Origin: Dictyophora rubrovolvata
Taxonomy: Eukaryota > Basidiomycota > Agaricomycetes > Phallales > Phallaceae
Direction of reading: 5' to 3'
Assembly (NCBI GenBank): GCA_029959195.1
Contig: CP114123.1
Span: 1,302,001-1,366,000, forward strand
Length of the DNA: 64,000 bases
The notes below the pieces were generated by a model. It saw only the letters and a program-made list of their open reading frames with translations. It searched no databases and was not told the DNA's origin. Below, piece after piece: positions 47,590 through 59,223 of the stretch; the first letter of the stretch is position 1; each line of letters begins with the position of its first letter. The translations under genes and the position numbers were made by a program.

Positions 47590-48499
47590 TTGATTTTGCA
47601 AAAGACATCGATATCAAATCTCAACTTTTCACGTACGAGACGGTAAAATACTACCCGTCTGTGACTACGTAACGACCATTGAGCTTCGAAGTAACATTTG
47701 CTTGACATCATTGAACGAGTGTGTAACTGCAGAGGGACATTCCTGCAACTGAACCTCAAAAGACTCGACTGTTGGAGTCGTCTGGGAATAGTTCGCGCCA
47801 ATAATCTTGTAGCATTCACAGCCATCCGCGTCCCAAAGGATCTTATGATGAAGCTTAGAAAAATTCTCCAGATATTCGTTGACTTGCTCATGGTTTAATT
47901 GCACGAGTTGCGCGTTTGGGTCAATTGCCGGGAGAACTTGGAGTCCTTGGAGGTTGATTTGGGCTAGTGGCCCGGTAATTGCGTTCCTGTTGGGTGGATT
48001 GCTAGAGCGGAAATTGAATACATTTTGTTTACAATCACATACAGAAGTTCTCTTGTAATTCGCCCCATTCTGATATCAACTTCCCCCTGCATTCGTTCAG
48101 GGAGATAGGCGTATTCACAAGCGTTAACGACCGCAATTAAACCTGTTGCCACTAATGTAATATACATATGTCTAAAGATAATAAACAACGGGATGAATAT
48201 ATCAAGAAAGGAAAGGTCTTACTCGTAAGGCGTCCGAGCATTTGCAGTAAGTGCAGGCTCGAATTTTTGGTAGTACTCCTCCATGTTTGTACCCCTAGGA
48301 GGATACATTATTTCTCGACCAGTCTTCGGTCCGATAGCTCTAGAGGCTTCATGTTAAGCTCGCTCCAAAACCTCGCGTCCTTTGGGACGAACCACATCGG
48401 CGTGTTCTTCAGCCAGAGCTATAAGAAGAAGTTTCCGTTCGACGATGGAATTGACTACAGCATCTTCTTCCTTGGGATAATTTCTTTCGTGGCATGACT
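47590..48499 (-). pseudogene. Decayed copy of the HNH-partner gene (module copy 1)
   Basis: Minus-strand homologue of the intact gene at 55981-56892. The C-terminal part stays open (KLHHKILWDADGCECYKII, EVQLQECPSAVTHSFND). The N-terminal part begins MPRKKLS like the intact MPPKKLS, but the frame is broken soon after, and recognisable segments such as EEDAVVNSIVERKLLLIAL sit in different frames. At least two disruptions are present. It lies downstream of a decayed HNH gene on the same strand, keeping the gene order of the intact module. Confidence 0.7.
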
Positions 48500-48935
48500 A
48501 TTCAATGAGTTTGTCGGATTATGGAAGTGTAGGTTTGGGCGAGATATGCTCCAGCTCTCTCTTTATGTACTAAACGACCCTGACCACATGACGGGCACCG
48601 GTAAAGTCTTGAAATGGACGGAAAAGGAAAAAGGAAACGTAATGACACCTGTTGTTGCCTGTTGTTGCCCAGTCCTTCTCGCGTATCGTCGCATGGTAGT
48701 AATAGGTTAGCATACCGTCAATACGTGCACACTCACTCAACCGTCAAACGAATTATGCCCAGATCTGGAAATTGAGTATGTAATGCTGCGTGACCGTTAC
48801 AACTGTGGTACAATTTCGTGATGACACGATAAGCCAATAGGATGTGGTAGGGGAAAACATACTATTGCATCGGAAGACAAGATGGACCTGGATCTAATAC
48901 ACATTTTTGGTCCATAACAAAATTACTACAATGAT
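48500..48935. other. Spacer between the two decayed module genes
   Basis: The gap is about 435 bp, against 188 bp in the intact module. No gene is seen. Confidence 0.5.
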
Positions 48936-50231
48936 TTAAACGCAGATTTCATTTGGTTTCCAAGGACTATGAGCCACTTCTGGAAGAGGGCGACATTGTT
49001 TGGACCAATCGCGAACTGCATCCTTCGTCCATTTTTTCCCCTCGAACTCTTCATCGTGCAGCTTTAGCGACCTCTTAGAAAGAGAAATTGAAGGTTGCCG
49101 TTTGAGTGCGTGATGACTTTGGCCTGCTTGCCCCGGGGCGGGTGTGGGGGAATCATCTGGATCGTTTTGAGTCCGTGGCCGTTTTCGATCGCGGAGTCTG
49201 CGAGGTGCCGTACGACCATCCCCCATGTGATCACCTTGGTTAGATTCTTGTTGGACTTGTAAGATTTGTCTAGGAATGCTTGATCAGGAAGCTTAGCAAC
49301 CCACGCATCGTAAATATCGATAACGTGAGCTAAGGCAGGATAAGATTTCACAAGAAAAGTCTGTGTTGCATAGGGAACGTTTTTCAATTTTCGACCCGTC
49401 TCGAGTATTACAAACTTGGGATGTAGATGACTTCGTAATAGGGGAATGTCTGCAAAAGGATATACGCAGGTAGCGAAATCATTCTAGGTTGGTCGCCCCC
49501 CAGAGAGGCCAGCCTGACAATGTAGCGCGATTTCATCCATTCGAGGTATGGGTATGAGTTTATACTCGAAGTATTCGGGTTTATCACGATCCTAGTATAA
49601 AAACCATCATAAGTCGCTCGCACAAATTGACTAAGGCACAATCATACCGGGATATTGGGAAATAGTGCGCGATCAGTAATCAACGTTTCCTTGTCATGTG
49701 TCAAAGTATCATGGTAAGTCTGAATGATGGTTTCGTCAGGAATAAGGAACCAGGAATGGTTGTCAAACAGGCGATGTACTGCAGCCCCAGCTGTTACATT
49801 CAAAGGAGTCGCGTCAGCATCAATTAGGGACGCGGGAGCTTGAACTAAGAAAACTTGTTTACCTCGAAAGATGTTGTGTCGAGTATCGAGATTCAAGGCA
49901 TTGTGACGCATATTCCAATACCATTCTATGCTGTCCATCTTCAAATACCAACGTTAGCAAGAGCTGATCGTGCGATTATAGTACCAAAAGTCTATTGGAA
50001 CTCATGCTTCTTGGAAAGCAATGAGCAAAGTCAACAGCGCGAATCTCGACACAGTTCTCGACGAGGCAGCGCCTTCATTGGGATCAACAGCTCTGACATT
50101 AGTCTTCGCTTGTTCAGAAACTCCTTGTTGTTTCAAGATACGCGACGAGGGGGTGGATTTCTAATCGACATCCTCACGCTCTTCTTCACTTGGATTATAT
50201 AGAGATGCCGAGTCAGCGTCGCTCGACATGG
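48936..50231 (-). pseudogene. Decayed HNH-nuclease gene (module copy 1)
   Basis: Close relative of the intact gene at 57081-58536. Conserved pieces include WYWNMRHNALNLDTRHNIF, AVHRLFDNHSWFLIPDETI, RMDEIALHCQAGLSGGRPT, PLLRSHLHPKFVILETG and YATQTFLVKSYPAL. The 5' part is degraded around the first HNH half, and several interruptions of the reading frame occur downstream (at least three in all), so a full protein is not expected. Intron positions match the intact copy. Confidence 0.75.
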
Positions 50232-51290
50232 TGTGTGAGTGTGTGGTAGGAGGTAAAGAGTGGGTTAGGACAACGCCAGTAAAAATGCTGGCTATTTAAG
50301 TCTAAACATGTGGCGCGGGGATGCAGAGATTGACCTATCAAGCTATATCAAGCATCAAGTCCGTGCTCAACACCTGCAACTGTCTATAACTGCTCGTCAA
50401 CGCGTCAACGTTCACTGTCATCAAAAACCCACCGCAGAACGACAATGCCACGATGGAAAGCCCAACAACGCCACTGATCCGTGCCGTCGTCTTTTCCTGC
50501 CCCGATACAGACTGCAACCCTCAGCCAGCCTCTGTTTATGCAACTCCGCGCAAACGCCTCTAGCACCGCTCTTCCATCGCCTCTGAGCAAAAAAACAGAG
50601 CCGCTCTCGTAGATTCACGCTGTTGACATGTGACATTCCTACGCGTCACGCGTGATGTATATATGGGGATCAGCCACGATATACAGAGGCAGCCTTCTCT
50701 TGCCCTCCCAGTTTTCAACGCAATGACAGATGTCTCCTCACCGTCCTCACCCTTTAATCCTCAGTAATTTAGGCGTGTCACCTCGTTCAAAAGCGTAAAA
50801 ATGGGTTGAATGTTAGTCATTTCGTTATGTTACTATCATCGTCATTGTTGTATTTACTCACTTGGTACCCAGATGGAGCCTTTAGAATGGCGGTCTCAAT
50901 GTTGACACCCACTACAACATCATTTTCGTGCGTATTTTCGTATAATCAATCATCATCATATGCTCAAATATTGCGAACAGTTCGGGCAGATCTGTAATAT
51001 CTAATTCAGAAACAGAGCGGCCCCGTGAGGAGATGCTTTGCGCACATTGGTGGGAAAAGCACTAATAGTGTGGGACTCCAACCGCCGTTACATTTTTTGA
51101 AGGTTTAGCAATGAGCTCGCTGAATTGTGTCACGGGATCCATCGATGTCCTGATTGCAGTCCATATTCTCTTCAACAGTGGCAATTAGGCGCTGTTGCCT
51201 GATCCAGCTACCATTGACATCGCCTTTGAGAAGATGGAGGAGCAAAATACAACAAATTCCTGGTGCGTTCATCTCGATTCATATTTACAT
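50232..51290. other. Intergenic, no gene recognised
   Basis: A few open frames are present without family resemblance. Parts of 51000-51290 may be further remnants of the HNH-type gene listed next. Confidence 0.4.
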
Positions 51291-51299
51291 ATTGTTGTT

Positions 51300-51634
51300 G
51301 AGCGGCTTTTCGTACTAGGTACATCCCGGGTCAGAATCCATACCACCTACTTTCCCTCTTATCGCTAATGAAGAAGATTATAATCACCCATTTCATCCAT
51401 TCAGTTACCCACGCGTCCTCGTTCCAATTCAGTGATCACCGATATCCGTTCACAAATATCGGTCCCCTTAGGAGTCATGCACATCCTCACTTTGCACTTT
51501 ATAATGCTGGTGCAAAGATACCTCTCCTCAACGATTATCCCGCGGACCTGCTGGAAATCTTTAGGCAGTGCACGCAGATCACACCGACGGAAGAGGCGAG
51601 AAGCTATGTCATCAACCTCCTGCGCGGCAAATAA
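51300..51634 (+). pseudogene. Remnant of another HNH-type family gene
   Basis: A plus-strand frame encodes YPFTNIGPLRSHAHPHFALY, then NAGAKIPLLNDYP and a helical tail ending at 51634. It parallels YPFVDIPLLRSHLHPKFVI of the HNH genes at 57081-58536 and 48936-50231, but too distantly to be a third copy of that module. The preceding stretch (from about 51317, VHPGSESIPPTFPLIANEED) is open in a different frame. No HNH core is visible upstream. It is probably the 3' end of a decayed relative. Confidence 0.45.
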
Positions 51635-52502
51635 CCCAGCCTGAAAGTGAGGCCACTATTCATCAATACCGTTCACAACGCAATGAAGAGCTTTCTTCTC
51701 TATCAATACTCGGCAGGCGGTTCAGTTCTGTCATCCTTTATTCATGTTCACGTTGTGGCATCATAACTGGAAGCGGGATTGGCCCTTCCAATAGGCCAGG
51801 CTGTTGTAAAGGTCGGAGGCAAGGAAGGATAATCTATAACCAGGTGTGACTACTCAACGTAACATACAGGGGATGACTAACATAGAGTGGACGTCGACAC
51901 TATATAACGAAAGATTATGCCAAAACAGCCTTCATAGCCAAGAGCATTGTTTTGATGGATATACATATGTCTGGTGCATGATGCAGCCCTTGAACAAGTG
52001 GAGAAAAATGGTGGCACAAGTGACAATCTGCCTAAATATTTATGATATGTGAGGGGTCTACCAAAGCTTGTCGCACCGATATTCGTTCCCCCAATTAAAC
52101 CCTGTTTAAGAGTTACCAATGAAAGTATGGTTGAGTATTCAAACGAACTCATTGTAATGATAATACTCTGCTTTGTTTTCAATACATTGTTTGCACGAAT
52201 TTGTTTCCGCATTTGTTTCATGTCAAAAATCCTTGAAGCTTGAAGGGCTGGTTAGGGAAATGAGATGATTTTTTGACGGATCCGTAGAGCAAAGTAAATT
52301 TGATATATGCAACCGTCCTTTTCTCTAAGACTATTTCCATATGCTGGGGGAGAGACTGATGCAGTATTTTGAAAATTTCAGATTACGCATATATTTCAAA
52401 GACGTTAGTTAACGATAACAACAATCGTTTACTCGATCGATTTCAAGGAAGATTTGAAAGATTGAAAAAAAAAGATTGAACACAGACAGGATGGTGGCAA
52501 TT
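51635..52502. other. Intergenic 3' of INO1
   Basis: No supported gene or repeat. Confidence 0.5.
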
Positions 52503-54323
52503 TCACCAAACTCTCGTTTCCAACAAAATATCGCCATGGGCTTCCAGACCGATACATGCCTTGAGGAATTGCTCCAGACCATTGCGCTGACGGCTCAAGC
52601 TATTAACAACGTCCGTACCAGGCTTGACGAGAGGGGCCTTAAGCATGTATGACAAGAGCGACAACACCGAGTAGAGTGGTTTGAACTCGGTGTCGACGAC
52701 ATTGCCAACCTCACGGTACTGAATGCGAGTGAGTAATTCGGTGAGAATAGTCAGATCGAGAATCAAGGGTGTGGCGAGAAGAGAGTCCTGAGTAGTAAAC
52801 CAAGTCAGATATGTTTAAAATAAACCGACGAAAAAAAACAACACACTTCACATTCGTTGAAAATGTTGATGGTAGAACGTCCACCCATTAAAATCTCGGA
52901 GTAGTATTCGTCGAGAGCACGCTTCGAATCGCCGACAGCCGGAACATACTTGATGACAATAATATGGTCAGGGTGTTCTCCTTTCGCGTGCTTGCCTTTC
53001 TGTCCATCAGAGCCGACAGCGTTCGCAGCAGGTTTGTACAAAAGCCTGTTGCTTTCGACCATGTCATCCACGACGCTACTCTTACTGATTTCCTTGCTCT
53101 TGAATTGAGCTTCGGCAGAGAGGTTGTGACCATCATTATTGCCGAGATGGTTGTACGAAGCAATGCTGAGAGGCTTGATGCCAGCATTGACAAGGAATTC
53201 AGCGAGAACGCTCTTGAGTTTGGTCTGGCCGGACTTGAGATCGTCGCCGCCGATGAAACCGCGGTGTCTCTCAGCGAGATCGATGACACCAGGGACAAAG
53301 GTGTTTTGAGGAGCGCCGTTGATAAAAGGAGCACCTTCTAAGATGGCAGCAACAGCGAATAGAGTAGAGGGAGAAACCTCGTCATGAGATCTCTTGATAG
53401 AAGCTAAAAGGTTGTCGGCGGTATCGTTGACACCCGCAATGATATCAGAGTATCGTTCCGTGTTAGCAGTCCAGAAAACGATAACCCGGTCCAGTTCGTT
53501 TTCTTCCTTAAATTTGCGAATGTCAGCACGAATCTGGCTCAAATGGACTTGCTTGTCATTGCCCGGGATGAGATTGTCCGCACGAGCAGATTGATTAGCG
53601 GCGATAAACGATGGGTAGTAGATGGATGGGAGCGGCTTGCCCATCAACGCCATCATTGGAGCAACCTGGCGTTGCAGGTCCCAGTCCAGAACTTTGGCAC
53701 GGAACATGGCTTGATCCATAGGAACACCAGAGATATCCCAACCACCCAGAACGAGGTCATTGGGATAGGCCATTGGGAGAACGTCGGAAACAGGAACATG
53801 GACGTCCTTACCGGTGACACGATCGGTACCAATGCGGACAGTAGAAGCTCTAAGAAGAGATCCAATATAATTCGGGCTTTGGACGCCCTCCTTCGTTTGC
53901 CAGGAGATGTTGTGACGATTGGCAAGGATAGTAGCGCAGAGGGTGCTACCGTTGTTTCCACCGATACCAATCATCATCAAGCTATCCGCCATGATTAGTT
54001 AGACGAAAGATACCTCGATGATTAACGAAATAAAATTCTTACCCAGTTTTTTGGACCTGGCGTGTGGTACGGAACTCATAGGACTTGACGTTAGGAGTGA
54101 TTGAAATTTGACCGTCAGCCAAAGAAACGACATCGGCACCACGATTGTCGTACTTGGAAATAATAAAGTCGTTTGTGTATGTTGTTTTTTCGGAATTGAC
54201 GACTATGGAATAAGGCCGTCTGACTGCCGTAGGATGAACTGGCAGGGGCCCATCCAGCTGGGTGTCTGGCGTGTTGAAACCAGAAGTAGGGGTATAAATA
54301 GGATTAGTTGCAACAGGAGCCAT
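52503..54323 (-). CDS. INO1: Inositol-3-phosphate synthase
   Basis: NAD-dependent cytosolic isomerase converting glucose-6-phosphate to inositol-3-phosphate, the entry to inositol and phosphatidylinositol synthesis. Exons 54043-54323, 52847-53981 and 52503-52787 give 566 residues (yeast 533). Signatures are the Rossmann [72 protein letters not shown], the highly conserved [15 protein letters not shown], and the C-terminal [14 protein letters not shown] 30-residue N-terminal extension relative to yeast is Pro/Thr-rich. It sits between the two copies of the HNH-partner module and is intact. Confidence 0.96.
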
Positions 54324-55980
54324 ACAGGCGTGAGTCAGGGAGCTTTAGGAGGCGGGGTGCTGTGTTTGTTTCCTCGGTGACGGTTATGAGAGCTACTTAG
54401 TTGATTCGAGTACATGCACTAGCAGCAAGAAAGGTTATGCTGTTTGTGCGTCCTTCAGAAAGGGAGTAGTCTATGAGCAAAACAGTAAAGATGGGGAAGG
54501 CTGAAAGGTATTTACCTGAAGATAAATTTTCAGACGTTGGGGCGTTTCGATAATGAGAAAGAAAACCGAGGTCGATGGCCTTTTTATAAACCGGGCTGAG
54601 GCAGCAAAAAATTTTGCCGGCATCGTACGGTTTGCGCGGCACGTCTTCATACGTAAGTTCTCTATGGAACGTTTACGTTGACCCTTTGAATGCCTCGTTT
54701 TTTCACGACATCCAGGCCCCAATTCTCTTATCGAAATGACTGAGAGAACATCGCACGCCAGCTAAGGATCCATCGTTTTAAATCGCAGCTCACGTACACG
54801 CCATGTGCGCCGGGCATGTCCACACCGTGTCTTGTTCCATAAAATACTTCTAGCTACGCAGATATCATCTTTTGCATGTGATCCGATTTAATCGTATAAG
54901 AGTGACGGAGAAAGAGGTACTTCATGGGTGGTGGCATCATTCTTCATAGACATGATACAGTACCACCCCGAGAATTCCGCCATCGACTAAGGCTTCTTAG
55001 CATTCACCAGACAAAAAACCATAATCAATAGAGTTTGAAACGAAATACTCAGGTTTCTATTACCCGACGACACTTTCTTCCTAGTTTCCTAATATGCTAG
55101 TATGTTCGATTTATGTAAAGTACTGCGCTTTAGAAGAAAGTGCACAGCAGTGCGTGTACCACTATCTCCGTGTTAAACAAGGGGGGAAAATTCAAGTGAC
55201 CCGAACGACTTGTAAGGAGTGTTGTTCCACAGATAGTATGCCTGAAGCTTGCCACCTAATATGTGAACATAACCTCGACTTCAACAAGATCGTGCATGGG
55301 CAGTCTTTGAACTCTGAGCACATGCCAGTGGCAGAGATGCATCTCAAGGAGGTAAGTTGTGATCAACACCGCATTCTCTACGATAGTAGTAATGACTTGT
55401 GGACAGATGAAGATGGGTCAAAATCAAGCCCGAGATAGTGACATGCACTATCAAAACTACCATCATTGAGATGGTTCGGATGCTGTATCCAGACCTGCCC
55501 GCGGAACTGGCAGGGTTGCAAGGAAACACCAAACAACCGCAAACAACCGCAAACCGAGGATTCAAAAATGCAGTATTTAGCGAGTTGTAGTATGCCCTTG
55601 TGACTTCAACTGGAATGTAAGTTTTGACTCTGTTCGGATAAGTAACTTTTCCAATGGGATGTTAGGTATACAAGGACATCTTAGGGCCGTATGATCATGC
55701 TGTGCGGCGCAGAATTGTCCAATGTCGGAATTTGGTTCTGTTCTCATGTATGACAAAATTCCTATGACGATTAGCATTGTTTTATGCAACAGATGCAGGT
55801 TGGGATATAACTCGTGCAGTTGCTTGTACTTCAAATTTTACTAACCGACCGTACTTCTGACTTCCGGGGACTGGACGTTTTTTAAGTTCTGCTTATCAGA
55901 TATTCACAGTATTGTAATTCAAGACGTCTAATCGATATACCAGCAAGTATCTGTATAGATGAATTATAAAATCTTACACT
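54324..55980. other. Intergenic, INO1 upstream region
   Basis: The proximal part must hold the INO1 promoter. I did not find a clear inositol-responsive motif. An open frame at 55094-55438 (plus) is not supported by any family. Confidence 0.45.
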
Positions 55981-56892
55981 TCACTGACAGTCAAACGTTG
56001 AATTCCAACGAGTTCTTTTGTTAGTACGAGACAGTAAAACACTACCCCATCGCAGCCCAACGATCATTGAGCTTCTGAGTAGCATTTGGTTGACATCATC
56101 AAATGAATATGTAATCGCCGTAGGACACTCCTGCAACTGGACCTCATACAACTCGATTGCGGGAGTCGTCGTAGAATAGTTCGCGGCGATAATTTTATAG
56201 CATTCACGGCTATCCGCGTCCCAAAGGATCTTGTGATGAAGTGTTGAAAAGTTTCTCAGAAGTTCGTTCACTTGCAAAGGTTGAAGTTTGATAGGCTGCG
56301 CTCCCTGACCAATTGGCTTGAGTGCTGGTAATCTTTGTGGAGTGAAACGACTGAGTCGCTCGGTAGCGGCTTGTCTCATGCGTTTGCTAAACGGAAGTGT
56401 ATACAGTCAGAACTGGTGATGCACGCTTTTTGCGAACGGAATGGCATGCATATGTGCCCTGTGGGCGTTTGTATACCTTATATCAACTTCCCACTGAGCT
56501 CGCTCTGAGAGGTAAGCGTAGTCACAATTGACAAGCACAGCCTCTAAACCCATTGCCATCTTGGCAATAAACATATGGCTAAAAACGGGATGGAAACCCC
56601 CAGGGAGTGAAGAATCTTACTCAGTAGGTGTCCGAGCCTTCACGGTGAGTGCAGACTCAAATTTCTGATAGTATTCTTCCATGTTCGTACCCCTGGGCGG
56701 GAATATTATTTCTCGACCCGTCTTTGGCTCGAATGCTTTAGAGGCTTCGGTCAAAGCATGGGAGAAAACATCAGGTCCTCTGGAGCGAGCTGCCTCTGTA
56801 TGTTCTTTAGATAGAGTTATGAAACGGAGTTTCCGCCTGACCATGGTCCCGACTAAGGCCGCTTCTTCGACAGACAACTTCTTTGGTGGCAT
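55981..56892 (-). CDS. Unknown partner of the HNH gene (module copy 2, intact)
   Basis: Exons 56621-56892, 56477-56578 and 55981-56386 give 259 residues. It starts MPPKKLSVEEAALVGTMVRR at the first ATG. The middle part (ESALTVKARTPTEHMFIAK, region ending AYLSERAQWEVDIR) leads to the conserved core LHHKILWDADSRECYKIIAA, then ELYEVQLQECPTAITYSFDD and QMLLRSSMIV. There is no signal peptide or membrane segment, and I recognise no domain. It lies 188 bp downstream of the HNH gene on the same strand. The same order recurs in the decayed copy at 47.6-50.2 kb, and the 3' part recurs twice more, at 59.1 and 62.5 kb. Confidence 0.7.
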
Positions 56893-57080
56893 GATGTCCT
56901 CACCCCACAAGCAAAATATGTTTAAGCTGCTTTGGAAATTGGGCCTTTATGTACAAACAAAGTTGCCTTAGCTCGACCCTGATTGTGTCGGCCTTGATTT
57001 CGTGACGACACGATAAACCAATAGGACTCGGGCGTAGCTAGGGACAGACGGTTGAAAGACATGCCTGATTTTAAAACCAT

Positions 57081-58536
57081 TTATACCGGTTCCCAAGGAT
57101 GATGAATTTTTTTCGGAAGAGGATGACATTGTTTAGACCAATCATGAATTGTATCGTCTGTCCATTTTTTCCCTTCGGACTCCTTATCGTGCAATTTGAG
57201 CAGCTTTTTAAAAAGAGAAAATGAAGGTTCTCGTTTGAGTTCGGGGTGATCTTGGTCTGCTTGGCCTGAAGCGGGTGTGGGGGAATCATCTGGATTATTT
57301 TGAGTCCGTGGCCGTTTTCGACCTTGAAGTCTTCGAGGTGCTGTACGACCATCCTCCAAGTGATCACCTTGGTTATTGTTGTGATTACCAGAATTTTTTT
57401 TGGACTTGTAAGATTTGTCTAGGAATGCTCGACTGGGGAGCTTAGCAACCCACGCATCGTAAATATGAAGAACGTGAACTAAGGCAGGACAAGACTTCAC
57501 AAGAAAAGTCTGCGTTGCATAGGGAATGTTTTTCAATTTTTGACCTGTCCCGAGTATCACAAACTTGGGATGTAGATGACTTCGTAATAGCGGGATGTCG
57601 ACAAAAGGATATACGTAGGTAGTGAAGTCATTCAAGGTTGGTCGCCCCCCAGAGAGGCCAGCCTGACAATGTAGCGCGATTTCATCCATTCGAGGTGTGG
57701 GTATGAGTTTATACTCAAAGTAGTCGGGTTTATCACGATCCTAGTATAAAACCATCGTAAGTCGCACAAATTGACTAAGGCACAATCATACCGGGATATT
57801 GGGAAAAAGTGCGCGATCAGCAATCCACGTTCCCCTGTTATATGTCAAAGTATTATGGTAAGTCTGAATGATGGTTTCGTCAGGAATAAGGAACCAGGAA
57901 TGGTTGTCAAACAGGCGATGTACTGTGGCCCCAGCTGTTACATTCAAAAGGAGTCGCGTCCGTATCAATTAGGGATTGAACTGAGAAAACTCGTTTACCT
58001 CGAAAAATGTTGCGTCGAGTATCGAGATTCAAGGTATTGTGACGCATATTCCAATACCATTCTATCCTATCCATCTTTAAACACTGATGTTAGCAGAAAC
58101 AGAAACAGAAACAGATTTCAAATATGACCATAGATAGTACCAAATGTTTTTTGTCACTCAGGCATCTTGGGACATAATGAGCAAAGACAACAGCTCGAGC
58201 CTCGTCACAATTCTCGATGAGACAACGCCCTTCATCTGGATCAACGGCTCTGGCATTGCTCTCTGCCTGTCTTGTTACTTTTTGTCGCCCCGAAGCATAC
58301 GATAAAGTGAGTTCCAGGTGGGCATTCTCTTCCTTCCTTGGACTGTCCTGAAATCCTGGGTTGGATGTGCTTTTGTAGTCCAGCATGACTCCGCGCGAAA
58401 GTAAGCGGGTTAGAAAGAGCGAAAACGCCGACTGATTTAACCTCGTGACAAAGCTAGTTAGACAATCATCTGCATTACTCAGCGACCGATTAGTCCTTCG
58501 CGGAACTGGACTATGTTCCTCAAATGGTATGTGCAT
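57081..58536 (-). CDS. HNH-nuclease domain protein (module copy 2, intact)
   Basis: Exons 58141-58536, 57999-58074, 57792-57934 and 57081-57740 give 424 residues in frame. The HNH half-sites are split by introns: DPDEGRCLIENCDEARAVVFAH (first Cys pair and His) in exon 1, MDRIEWYWNMRHNTLNLDTR with the Asn in exon 2, and VHRLFDNHSWFLIPDE with the final His in exon 3. The C-terminal 220 residues include RSHLHPKFVIL, a probable nuclear-type basic stretch (APRRLQGRKRPRTQ) and a Ser/Pro linker. The class is related to, but distinct from, the proteins at 23-26 kb. Nuclease activity is inferred from family only. A later in-frame ATG (MLDYKSTSN) is an alternative start. Confidence 0.75.
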
Positions 58537-59044
58537 GTTATTCCTGGATTATGGCTGGATATACCAACTACTTTTCCCAATTACTCGTTTGATGCCGCTG
58601 ATAGCAGATGCTCTCACCGAAACGTAGTAGCTCATGATTACCTTGAACAGCATCTTCCGCAAAATCCCTACAATCTCTGTGTTCGGGGCTCACAACAGGC
58701 AGCCGTCCTGATACACCAGATCACGAAGTCTTCGAGCGTGTTCCTTGCAACCGGGTCCTGGACTCCTGGTGCAACTCCTAAACAAGCCCAGAGAGGTTAA
58801 AGCATTGCGAACGTAGCCTGACCAGCCTTGCGTGACAACTTGAATGCGTTCTGCGACTTGAGCGATTCATGTTGAACCTTGAATTTCTTGCTGAAAGCTA
58901 AACGGTTGAACGGGGAAACTTATACACATCGGAGGGTTTCATCGCATGTGGTTCATAGTCCGTTTATGTATCCAACGGTGCATCTCCCCATTATCCATGT
59001 ATGACAGGGATATTTAGCTGTACAATAGAAAGCAATCAAGCAAA

Positions 59045-59213
59045 TTTCACAAAACTAATTGAAAGGCTAAGTACGAGACAAAACGCTATACCATGGTTGC
59101 TTAACAACCATCGAGCTCCGCAGTAGCATCTGTTTGACAGTATCGAACGGGTATGTAACCGCAGAGCCGGACATTCCTGCAGCTGAACCTCATACAACTC
59201 GATTGCGGGCCAT
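59045..59213 (-). pseudogene. Fragment of the HNH-partner gene
   Basis: Minus-strand sequence encodes PAIELYEVQLQECP and, after a frame change, similarity to the rest of the partner C-terminus. Only about the last 60 codons are represented. It begins about 10 bp after the stop codon of the DUF6535 gene, on the same strand, so it is probably transcribed as that gene's 3' UTR. Confidence 0.65.
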
Positions 59214-59223
59214 ATTTCGCTCA

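Noticed and set aside
52888-53998. Long open frames on the strand opposite INO1 and in its other frames
   Set aside because: They mirror a strongly conserved gene; codon bias of INO1 produces them and their peptides resemble nothing.
55094-55438. 114-codon plus-strand frame with several cysteines
   Set aside because: Cysteines are not in a recognisable pattern; no signal peptide or introns that extend it.
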